The notes beneath the pieces are model-generated. The model searched no databases. It saw only the letters and a list, made by a program, of their open reading frames with translations, and was not told where the DNA came from. Position numbers and translations under genes: made by a program. Shown piece after piece: positions 1 through 6,013 of a stretch of 20,656 bases of DNA (positions are counted from its first letter, which is position 1; each line of letters starts with the position of its first letter). This DNA is from Ruminococcaceae bacterium UBA7135 (GTDB lineage Bacteria > Bacillota > Clostridia > Oscillospirales > Ruminococcaceae), in NCBI GenBank assembly GCA_002492075.1, contig DKXD01000220.1, positions 2,000-22,655 of the forward strand, read 5' to 3'.

Positions 1-24
1 GGTGGCTTAAAATGCCGCCGCCGT

Positions 25-465
25 TCAAATTATGTCCAATATCATCTCGATATGCTCTATGCCGTCGTCCATGAACGGCTCGGAACACTGCCGAAATCCG
101 AGCTTTTCATAAAAACCCCGCGCGTACACCTGCGCTTCTATCCGTATTTTTTCCGCACCGAGCTTTTCTTCGGCGAACTTTATCCCCTCACTGACTATAC
201 GCGCTCCCAGACCCTCGCCCCGCCGAGTTGTGAGTATCCGTCCAAGCGCGGGTTCGGGAAACGAAACGCCGCTTTTCAATACGCGCAGATAAGCAGCTAT
301 GCCGTGCTCGTCGCGCAACACCATATGATACGCGTCCTTGTCCTTGCCGTCTATTTCCGGGTAAGGACATTTTTGCTCTACCACGAAAACGTCCACGCGG
401 GCTTTCAGAATATCGTAAAGCTCTCCGTTTGTGAGTTCGTTAAAATGCTTTATCACAAGCTCCAT
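25..465 (-). CDS. elaA: ElaA-like GNAT acetyltransferase
   Basis: A 146-residue protein resembling the ElaA family of GCN5-related N-acetyltransferases. The sequence shows the family's N-terminal signature VFVVEQKCPYPEIDG and the acetyl-CoA pyrophosphate loop RGEGLGARIV, followed near the C-terminus by FYEKLGFRQ. The length matches E. coli ElaA (about 150 residues). The substrate is unknown for the family, so only acyl transfer from acetyl-CoA can be inferred. I chose the ATG at 465 because AAGGA lies 11 bases upstream. The in-frame ATG at 477 has AAGG directly against it, which is too close. The gene overlaps the upstream acetyltransferase by 26 bases, which suggests coupled translation, and it is the last visible gene of the ychF operon. 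Confidence 0.85.
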   Translation of the reverse strand: MELVIKHFNELTNGELYDILKARVDVFVVEQKCPYPEIDGKDKDAYHMVLRDEHGIAAYLRVLKSGVSFPEPALGRILTTRRGEGLGARIVSEGIKFAEEKLGAEKIRIEAQVYARGFYEKLGFRQCSEPFMDDGIEHIEMILDII

Positions 466-808
466 TTTCAAATTCATCCTTGTATATTCTGTACCCTTTT
501 TCTGTCTCGCCCCGAATTTGCGGTCTCATTCCACATTCAAGAAGCTCCTTGTGATAGACCTTACCGTCTGCGCTTATGCAGACGGTATCGTTTTCTTTGA
601 AGAAAAAACCGAATATCGCAATAAGAGCCTCGCCTAAAAATCCATGCCGCCAGCCCTCATCTATTTTGAGTTTGAGAGATACAAACCCTTTTATTTCCGA
701 CCGCTCAAAAAGTATCGTTCCGACAGGCTCTCCAAGCGAGCGCGGAACTATCTCCCAGCCGTTTTCAAGACAGCAAAGCCGAAGCCGCTCCGTTTCAAGA
801 CCGAGCAT
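440..808 (-). CDS. Short GNAT-family acetyltransferase
   Basis: A 122-residue protein that opens like a RimJ/RimL-type GNAT (LETERLRL) but is about 60 residues shorter than that family. The acetyl-CoA-binding region is recognisable at residues 53-70 (WRHGFLGEAL, then FGFFF), as is the later LLECGM segment. Both parts align by eye with the gene just upstream (WWHCGYMSEAL, KFFF, MLKCGM), so the two look like paralogues. The missing part is between the first strand and the binding loop. The start overlaps the end of the upstream gene by 14 bases and has AGAGG 7 bases before the ATG. The frame is open with no internal stop. It could be a minimal working enzyme or a decaying duplicate; the substrate is unknown. 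Confidence 0.7.
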   Translation of the reverse strand: MLGLETERLRLCCLENGWEIVPRSLGEPVGTILFERSEIKGFVSLKLKIDEGWRHGFLGEALIAIFGFFFKENDTVCISADGKVYHKELLECGMRPQIRGETEKGYRIYKDEFENGACDKAF

Positions 809-1355
809 TATAGTCCTCTCTTATCAGCCCGTAAACCGACGTATCGCACAGCCCCGTATTGTTGCGGTCCGCCTGCCGGAGAGTTCCCTCGTATTTCATT
901 CCGCACTTCAGCATTACCTTACCGGAATTGGGATTGTTTACGTCGTGCTCCGAATAAACGCGGTTGACGCCGACTTCTTCAAAAAAGAACTTCATCACCG
1001 CAGCAAGAGCCTCGCTCATATAGCCGCAATGCCACCATTTCTCTCCGATACAATAACCGATCTCAACTGCACCAATCTCCTCCTTTATATCGACCACCCC
1101 GATAGTTCCGATAGGCGCTTCGATCTCTTTAAGCTCTATCGCCCAATTATAATAGTCGGTCTTATCGTAGTTGTCCAAATTAAAATTTATGTAATCACGC
1201 GTAATGATAATATCCTTATGTGCTTGCCAACGGAGATATTTTGTTACCGTGTCGCTTGAAGTCCAATTTTTAAACGCGGCTTCCGCGTCGCCAACCGTAA
1301 ATCTACGCAAAATCAGCCGCCCCGTTTCAAGTGTTATTGTGCCTTTGTGTTCCAT
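795..1355 (-). CDS. RimJ/RimL-type GNAT acetyltransferase
   Basis: A 186-residue GNAT protein of the ribosomal-protein/other-substrate acetyltransferase type. The sequence shows LETGRLILRRF near the N-terminus, EIGYCIGEKWWHCGYMSEAL (residues 98-117) as the acetyl-CoA loop and helix, and NPNSGKVMLKCGMKYEG (141-157), the usual motif-B region. Members acetylate protein N-termini, amino acids or small molecules; this one's substrate cannot be read from sequence. The ATG at 1355 has GGAGGAATT directly in front. The longer open frame reaching 1541 runs through two hairpins and into the upstream gene, so it is not used here. It lies 106 bases after the NERD gene and overlaps the short GNAT gene downstream. 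Confidence 0.88.
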   Translation of the reverse strand: MEHKGTITLETGRLILRRFTVGDAEAAFKNWTSSDTVTKYLRWQAHKDIIITRDYINFNLDNYDKTDYYNWAIELKEIEAPIGTIGVVDIKEEIGAVEIGYCIGEKWWHCGYMSEALAAVMKFFFEEVGVNRVYSEHDVNNPNSGKVMLKCGMKYEGTLRQADRNNTGLCDTSVYGLIREDYNARS

Positions 1356-1375
1356 AATTCCTCCGATGATTTTAT

Positions 1376-1408
1376 GCTGTTTTCCCCGTCTGCGGCGTGG
1401 AAAACAGC
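1376..1408 (-). terminator. Hairpin before GNAT gene
   Basis: A perfect 10-bp stem (GCTGTTTTCC with GGAAAACAGC) and a 13-base loop, 20 bases upstream of the GNAT start. There is no long T-run after it on the minus strand (ATAAAATC follows). It is better read as an attenuator or processing/stability hairpin than as a strong terminator. Confidence 0.4.
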
Positions 1409-1426
1409 GGGTCGATATACAAACTG

Positions 1427-1458
1427 AATTTCCCTCCGCTCTCGCACAGAGGGAAATT
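1427..1458 (-). terminator. Hairpin just after NERD gene
   Basis: A 10-bp stem (AATTTCCCTC with GAGGGAAATT) with a 12-base loop, beginning about four bases after the NERD stop codon. The following minus-strand bases are CAGTTTGTAT, a weak T-tract, so termination is likely partial. It may lower expression of the three acetyltransferase genes downstream. Confidence 0.45.
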
Positions 1459-1461
1459 TCG

Positions 1462-2202
1462 TTATACGTTTGCACGCGCCTCGTTAAGTATTCTCGCGAA
1501 TTTCTCCATTTGTATTTTGGAAATGACCTCTCCGCGGTCATAGCTGTTAAGGAAACTTAAAAGCTCCTTGCTTCCCAGACAAACATAGTCGTTCTCGCGA
1601 AGATTGAGTCTGAGCTTCGTGTTGGAGTTCGAGAAATACAAGACCGAATCTATCCACACTTCTTCTCCCGCCGCATTGAGTATGCTTTTTACAATATCAC
1701 GCTGACGGCGCATCTGCTTTATCGGGTTGTCCATTTCCCGTGCGGTGTGCTGTCCGTTTTTATAGTATTTGCGCTGCTCCCATTTATCGGCTTTCCAGCC
1801 GCCCTCGATCGTTCCAGAATGGTTTTTGACCTCGATGATTATTATCCCCTTATGACTTATCACCAGCATATCAAGCTCCGAGCGACCACGCTTGTAGCGC
1901 ACGGGAAGATTGCAGAAAACGATGTTGTTTCCGTCCAAATGCCTTATAGCTTTATAAAGCCGCTTCTCGCCGCGCCGTCCGCTGTTGAGAACGTTATATC
2001 TGCGGGCGATGATACTGTAAGCCACATTGCACAAAAAAATAAGAGCGATCGCAACAATTGCCGTTATCTGTGTTTCGTACAATTCAAAAAGCACAAAAAA
2101 CAGCAGCAGCAGCACGGGGCATACCCCCAGAAACACCTGCAAGATCAACAGCGCAAACACTTTGCGGTTGTTGTTGTTCTTGCAGCGAATTACCTTGTTC
2201 AT
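1462..2202 (-). CDS. Membrane-anchored NERD-domain protein
   Basis: A 246-residue protein with two predicted membrane segments (about residues 15-38 and 46-66) followed by a NERD (nuclease-related) domain at roughly 75-185. Visible NERD features are GRRGEKRLYKAI at the start of the domain, SELDMLVIS with D111, and IIIEVKNHSG with E124 and K126, matching the PD-(D/E)xK-like catalytic core. NERD proteins are presumed nucleases or DNA-binding proteins, but few have been tested. The catalytic domain should face the cytoplasm. The ATG is six bases after the racemase stop, and its ribosome site (AAGAGGAG) lies in the racemase 3' end, which points to coupled translation. Confidence 0.85.
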   Translation of the reverse strand: MNKVIRCKNNNNRKVFALLILQVFLGVCPVLLLLFFVLFELYETQITAIVAIALIFLCNVAYSIIARRYNVLNSGRRGEKRLYKAIRHLDGNNIVFCNLPVRYKRGRSELDMLVISHKGIIIIEVKNHSGTIEGGWKADKWEQRKYYKNGQHTAREMDNPIKQMRRQRDIVKSILNAAGEEVWIDSVLYFSNSNTKLRLNLRENDYVCLGSKELLSFLNSYDRGEVISKIQMEKFARILNEARANV

Positions 2203-2208
2203 CGCAAA

Positions 2209-2904
2209 TTACTCCTCTTGAAGTGAGATATCCGCCGCTTTTTCGGCGTGAATTACCGTTGTATCAAAAACGGGAAGCGGCGAGCATTTTTCATCTATCA
2301 GCATTCCGATCTCGGTGCAGCCCAGAATAACACCCTGTGCGCCAAGCCGTTTAAGGTCCCCGATTATCCGCACATATTCCTCCCGCGAGAACGGCGAGAC
2401 TATGCCGCGGCACAGCTCATCATATATAACACTGTTTACGGTTTCAATATCGCCGTCGTTCGGAACAAGAACGGTTATCCCGTGCTTTTCAAGTCGCTCC
2501 TTGTAGAATTCCTGCAACATCGTGTATTTTGTTCCAAGCAAGGCCGCCGTTTTAATATCAGCGTTCAGCAGAGCATCGGCTGTCGCGTCGGCAATATGTA
2601 TTATCGGAATACGGATCTGCTTTTCAATCGCGGGAACGACCTTATGCATGGTGTTGGTGCAGATCACGATAAAGTCCGCGCCCGCTTTTTGCAGAGCCAT
2701 AGCTGCCGCACCCAGTATTTCCGCGCTTTTGTCCCAATCTCCGCTCGCCTGACACTCCTCGATCTCTGCGAAATCGACGCTGTACATAAGTATCTTTGCC
2801 GAGTGCAGTCCGCCGAGCTCGCTTTTCACATATTCGTTTATCAGCCGATAATATGTAACCGTACTCTCCCAGCTCATACCGCCGATAAGCCCGATAATTT
2901 TCAT
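2209..2904 (-). CDS. Aspartate/glutamate racemase family protein
   Basis: A 231-residue enzyme of the Asp/Glu/hydantoin racemase superfamily, aspartate-racemase branch. The sequence shows the N-terminal IGLIGGMSWEST motif and the two catalytic cysteines in their usual settings: C82 in CTNTMH and C196 in GCTEIG. These cysteines act as the acid/base pair in cofactor-independent racemisation. Length is normal for the family (about 230). The preferred amino acid cannot be assigned, since close relatives include aspartate racemases and broad-specificity racemases. D-amino acids could feed peptidoglycan or signalling. The start has AGAGG four bases before the ATG. It sits 30 bases after ychF with no promoter or terminator visible between, so it is probably cotranscribed. 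Confidence 0.88.
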   Translation of the reverse strand: MKIIGLIGGMSWESTVTYYRLINEYVKSELGGLHSAKILMYSVDFAEIEECQASGDWDKSAEILGAAAMALQKAGADFIVICTNTMHKVVPAIEKQIRIPIIHIADATADALLNADIKTAALLGTKYTMLQEFYKERLEKHGITVLVPNDGDIETVNSVIYDELCRGIVSPFSREEYVRIIGDLKRLGAQGVILGCTEIGMLIDEKCSPLPVFDTTVIHAEKAADISLQEE

Positions 2905-2934
2905 CTTACCTCTCTCTTCTCTCTTACCTCTAAA

Positions 2935-4029
2935 TCATACATTGAACCTAAATAGTGTCACATCGCCGTCCTGCATAACATAGTCCTTGCCCTCAAGCCG
3001 CACCAAGCCTTTTTCCTTTGCCGCCGCCATAGAACCGCAGCTTATCAGGTCGTCAAACGACACGATCTCGGCACGTATAAAGCCCTTCTCGAAATCCGTG
3101 TGTATCTTGCCCGCCGCCTGTGGAGCTTTTGTGCCTTTTGTTATCGTCCACGCGCGAACCTCGGGAGTTCCTGCCGTGAGGAACGAGATAAGTCCCAGCA
3201 AGCGATAGCCTGTCTTTATGATACGCGCAAGCCCAGAGCTTTCAAGGTGCATATCGGCAAGGAACATTGCTTTATCCTCGTCCGACATATCGGATATCTC
3301 CGCTTCTATCTGCGCGCAGATAGGCAGCACCTCGGCGTGTTCTTCTTCCGCGATCTTAACGACCGCGCGATACTCTTCGTTGGAGGTTATATCTCCCGTG
3401 AAATCCGCCTCGGACAAATTCGCCGCGTAGATAACGGGCTTATTTGAAAGCAGCGGCGTGTCCTTTAGCATAGCGCGTTCCTCGTCCGAGAAATCATAGC
3501 TTCGCGCGGACTTTCCATTTTCCATATGAGCTTTCAGCGCCTCGAAGAAATCGACCTCGGCTTGAGCCGACTTGTCGCCTTTAAGAGCCTTTTTCGCACG
3601 GTCTATTCTGCGCTCCAGAATTTCCAGATCACTGAAAATAAGCTCTAAATTTATCGTTTCGATATCTCTTGCCGCGCCTATCGAACCGTCGACGTGGATA
3701 ATGTTGTCGTCCTTAAAGCAGCGCACAACATGGACGATAGCGTCCACCTCGCGGATATTCGACAAAAACTTGTTGCCCAAGCCCTCTCCTTTGGACGCGC
3801 CCTTAACAAGTCCCGCAATATCCACGAACTCCAGCGTTGCGGGCGTGAACTTCTCCGGGTGATACATCTCGGCAAGCTTGTCCAGACGCTCGTCCGGCAC
3901 GGATACTATACCGACGTTCGGCTCTATTGTGCAAAACGGATAGTTGGCGCTCTCTGCGCCCGCGTTTGTTAATGCGTTAAAAAGGGTGCTTTTGCCGACG
4001 TTCGGCAGACCCACCATTCCCAGCTTCAT
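2935..4029 (-). CDS. ychF: Ribosome-binding ATPase/GTPase YchF
   Basis: A 364-residue member of the YchF/Ola1 subfamily of Obg-type P-loop NTPases, at the usual family length. Visible motifs are the P-loop GLPNVGKST (residues 7-15), the G3 motif DIAGL (70-74) and NLSE (204-207) in place of the G4 motif NKxD. This last change is the known reason why family members accept ATP. A coiled-coil stretch spans roughly 130-175 and the C-terminal TGS domain lies at about 280-363. YchF binds ribosomes and is linked to stress responses. The start has AGAGG nine to ten bases upstream. It is the first gene of the left operon and has its own sigma-A-type promoter. Confidence 0.97.
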   Translation of the reverse strand: MKLGMVGLPNVGKSTLFNALTNAGAESANYPFCTIEPNVGIVSVPDERLDKLAEMYHPEKFTPATLEFVDIAGLVKGASKGEGLGNKFLSNIREVDAIVHVVRCFKDDNIIHVDGSIGAARDIETINLELIFSDLEILERRIDRAKKALKGDKSAQAEVDFFEALKAHMENGKSARSYDFSDEERAMLKDTPLLSNKPVIYAANLSEADFTGDITSNEEYRAVVKIAEEEHAEVLPICAQIEAEISDMSDEDKAMFLADMHLESSGLARIIKTGYRLLGLISFLTAGTPEVRAWTITKGTKAPQAAGKIHTDFEKGFIRAEIVSFDDLISCGSMAAAKEKGLVRLEGKDYVMQDGDVTLFRFNV

Positions 4030-4121
4030 ATTGTTTGACCTCTCTTTATTTTGTCCTGCGCTTTCCGCTTCCTTCGGAAAGAACGCACGTTAATGCGCTT
4101 TCAAATAAACGTACTCTAATT

Positions 4122-4150
4122 ATTATAGCATATTTGACCGAAAATTTCAA
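4122..4150 (-). promoter_or_regulatory. Sigma-A-type promoter for ychF operon
   Basis: On the minus strand TTGAAA (4145-4150) is separated by exactly 17 bases from TATAAT (4122-4127). A TG pair one base before the -10 box makes it an extended -10 promoter. It leaves a 5' leader of about 85 bases before ychF. Confidence 0.85.
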
Positions 4151-4181
4151 GGCGTTATGCGGATTTTTTTAAACCGAAAAA

Positions 4182-4202
4182 GCCCTCCCGCAACGGGAGG
4201 GC
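4182..4202 (-). terminator. Rho-independent terminator of lipoprotein gene
   Basis: A perfect 9-bp G+C-rich stem (GCCCTCCCG with CGGGAGGGC) and a 3-base loop, followed on the minus strand by TTTTTCGGTTT. It starts 17 bases after the lipoprotein stop codon and separates that gene from the ychF promoter. Confidence 0.93.
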
Positions 4203-4218
4203 ATAATTGCAAATCACT

Positions 4219-4872
4219 TCAGACAGATGTGACCATATTAAGAAACGTATTCAAGTCGCTCTTATTCAGCGAACCGAAAGTGATGCTTGCGGTATAATGG
4301 CTTTTGAAGACGGGTATCTGTATCTCATAAACCGTCGTTCCCGCTACAGTAAGCGACAGCTCGAGACAGTCGGTGCTTTTTCCCAAGAAATTAACGCTGC
4401 CCTTTTTTACGTCAGCGGTATATCCCGCCGCGTCAAACTGTGCCTTTATAAGGGCAATACCATCGGTAAAATATTCTTTCTCACTGACGCTTATGGTTTT
4501 ATTGTTATCCTGAACGGTTATGTTTATGCTTGAACCGTCGTCTTTGGTCACCATCATTTCGGTTATGTACATACCCTTGTCGAAAACTGTCTGAATACTG
4601 CTTTCGGACATATCGGAAATTTTGTTGCCCTTTGCAATATCTGCGTCGGACATCATTGACCAGCCGGAGCCTGCTTGTATCTTAATCCCGAGGAACTCGG
4701 AAGTGTATGTGTTCGCGCCCACCGTACCGTGCTTGAATGGCGTGTTGTCTTTTTTACACGCGGACATTAAAAGCATTAAAACACACACCGGGATCACCAA
4801 AAAAACTTTTCCTACTTTTCTCCTTAATGGTTTAGTTTTGCAAAACGCTTTTGCGCCTTGACCAATCTTCAT
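4219..4872 (-). CDS. Lipoprotein of unknown function
   Basis: A 217-residue secreted lipoprotein. The N-terminus has a basic stretch (KPLRRKVGK), a hydrophobic core (VFLVIPVCVLMLLM) and a lipobox-like MSAC, so lipidation and anchoring on the outer face of the membrane are expected. The mature part begins with a short linker and continues as a single globular domain (FLGIKIQAGSGWSMMSDADIA onward) like small Clostridia lipoproteins of unknown role; I cannot assign a function. The start is uncertain. The ATG at 4872 overlaps the -10 box of a good promoter and would not be in that transcript. In-frame TTG at 4800 or GTG at 4797, with AGGA nearby, are alternatives but would lose the basic region. 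It has its own terminator. Confidence 0.8.
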   Translation of the reverse strand: MKIGQGAKAFCKTKPLRRKVGKVFLVIPVCVLMLLMSACKKDNTPFKHGTVGANTYTSEFLGIKIQAGSGWSMMSDADIAKGNKISDMSESSIQTVFDKGMYITEMMVTKDDGSSINITVQDNNKTISVSEKEYFTDGIALIKAQFDAAGYTADVKKGSVNFLGKSTDCLELSLTVAGTTVYEIQIPVFKSHYTASITFGSLNKSDLNTFLNMVTSV

Positions 4873-4899
4873 TATACCACTTTCCCGCGGAAAAATCAA
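4871..4899 (-). promoter_or_regulatory. Sigma-A-type promoter at lipoprotein gene
   Basis: TTGATT (4894-4899) and TATAAT (4871-4876) on the minus strand are spaced 17 bases apart, with TG one base before the -10 box. The -10 box runs into the annotated ATG (TATAATG), so a transcript starting here would begin a few bases inside that reading frame. Confidence 0.65.
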
Positions 4900-4974
4900 T
4901 AGCTGTTCAAACAATTTTTACCCTGCACGGGAAACCGCTATACTTGCAGTTCAATACATTTTTTTACAAAATCT

Positions 4975-5003
4975 GAATATATTCCATAATTTAGGCAAAA
5001 CTG
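4975..5003 (+). promoter_or_regulatory. Candidate sigma-F (sporulation) promoter
   Basis: GGCAAAACTG (4994-5003) fits every position of the sigma-F -10 consensus GGNRANAHTR. GAATA (4975-4979), 14 bases upstream, matches four of five positions of the sigma-F -35 GYWTA and all of the sigma-G -35 GHATR. It lies about 90 bases before a SpoIIQ-like gene, which in Bacillus subtilis is a sigma-F gene. No good sigma-A promoter is visible in the same interval on this strand. Confidence 0.5.
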
Positions 5004-5090
5004 TTAAGGTAAACGACAAAGGGTTTCGGAAAGCCGAGCCTTTTGCCGTAAATATCCCCATCCATACAAAAAACCGAAAGGAATGTTACT

Positions 5091-5810
5091 ATGAAAAGAA
5101 AAAACAACTCCGATAAGAAGTGGGCGATCATCGCGGCTTCGGGCGCTGCGGCGGTCGCGGTCACAATGTTCGCGGCGTATCGTTCCACAGTAAACAGACT
5201 TGTTCCGACAAACATGTCCGCCACAAGCCAACAGACGTACACGTTCTCCGCTCCGCAAAAATCCGATGTTCCCGTACAAAACAACGTTTCAAACGTGCCG
5301 AAGCCCGAGAACTCTCAAAACAGCTCGACTAAGCCGAAACCGTCCGACACCTCCTCGGACGCCGTTGAGACCAACAAGCCGATCATTGCGGACGTGGGCA
5401 ACATTATGCCCGTCACGGGAGAGATATCTCACCCGTTCAGCAACGGTGAGCTTGTAAAGTCAGAAACGCTCGGCGTGTGGAAAACACATGACGGCTGCGA
5501 TATCCTCTGCGATCTCGGCACAGAAGTGAAGTCGATGTCCGAGGGCGTAGTCAAAGAGATAAAGGAAGACCCGCTGTGGGGCGTTTACGTTATCGTAGAG
5601 CAGGGCAACGGGCTGGACGTACAGTACTGCGGCTTAGCAAAGGAACTAAACGTAAAAGCGGGACAGGAGGTCAAACAGGGAGAGATACTCGGCAAGACCT
5701 CCGATACCAATCAGTGCGAGATAGTGCAGCAGCCGCATTTGCATCTGGGCGTTAAACAGGGCGGCAAATGGATCGATCCGATGTCCGTTATAGATAAGCA
5801 AGCAGAATGA
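5091..5810 (+). CDS. spoIIQ: SpoIIQ-like M23 metallopeptidase
   Basis: A 239-residue membrane-anchored LytM/M23 protein. A single transmembrane segment (about residues 11-30) is followed by a long Ser/Thr/Pro/Asn-rich linker (40-100) and an M23 domain (about 105-235). The zinc ligands are present: H133 and D137 in the HxxxD motif, and H216 and H218 in HLH. The stretch EGVVKEIKEDPLWGVYVIVE and the following VQYCGL resemble the SpoIIQ core, and overall layout agrees. SpoIIQ is made in the forespore, binds SpoIIIAH across the engulfing membranes and, in clostridia with intact ligands, can bind zinc. Start: AAAGGA nine bases before ATG. A sigma-F-like promoter lies upstream. A general endopeptidase of the M23 family remains possible. 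Confidence 0.78.
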   Translation: MKRKNNSDKKWAIIAASGAAAVAVTMFAAYRSTVNRLVPTNMSATSQQTYTFSAPQKSDVPVQNNVSNVPKPENSQNSSTKPKPSDTSSDAVETNKPIIADVGNIMPVTGEISHPFSNGELVKSETLGVWKTHDGCDILCDLGTEVKSMSEGVVKEIKEDPLWGVYVIVEQGNGLDVQYCGLAKELNVKAGQEVKQGEILGKTSDTNQCEIVQQPHLHLGVKQGGKWIDPMSVIDKQAE

Positions 5811-5817
5811 TATAATT

Positions 5818-5848
5818 ATTTGCTCCCCTGCTCCGCGGGGGAGCAAAT
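5818..5848 (+). terminator. Terminator-like hairpin after spoIIQ-like gene
   Basis: An 11-bp perfect stem (ATTTGCTCCCC with GGGGAGCAAAT) and 9-base loop starting seven bases after the stop codon. The downstream tract is short (ATTGTTAC), so it is a moderate intrinsic terminator. The A+T ends of the stem allow it to work in either direction. Confidence 0.75.
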
Positions 5849-5919
5849 ATTGTTACGGGGGAGAGGACGTTATTTTAAAGCGCTGTTTTGCGTTTACATA
5901 TTATTCCGCAAATTTCCCC

Positions 5920-5953
5920 TTGACAAAACGGTAAAAATATGAGAAAATATAAT
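5920..5953 (+). promoter_or_regulatory. Possible promoter for GH25 gene
   Basis: A perfect TTGACA (5920-5925) and a perfect TATAAT (5948-5953) precede the GH25 gene, but they are 22 bases apart, too far for a normal sigma-A promoter. Either only one box is used with a poor partner, or the spacing requires an activator. Confidence 0.35.
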
Positions 5954-6013
5954 TAAGGAAAAGCGCATAAAAATAACTATGTTACCCACAACTGTCAACA
6001 CGGAGTGTGAAAA

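Noticed and set aside
1..24. Possible terminator after the first GNAT gene
   Set aside because: Only a weak GGCGGC/GCCACC pair with an A+T loop is visible and the sequence ends before any T-run.
440..808. Calling the short GNAT a pseudogene
   Set aside because: The frame is intact with a good ribosome site and overlapping neighbours; shortening alone does not prove loss of function.
576..1259. Plus-strand open frame of 227 codons
   Set aside because: Antisense to two GNAT genes with clear motifs and ribosome sites; no domain seen.
1356..1541. N-terminal extension of the GNAT at 795-1355
   Set aside because: The added residues are Arg/Cys-rich, run through two hairpins and the end of the NERD gene, and the ATG at 1355 has a strong ribosome site.
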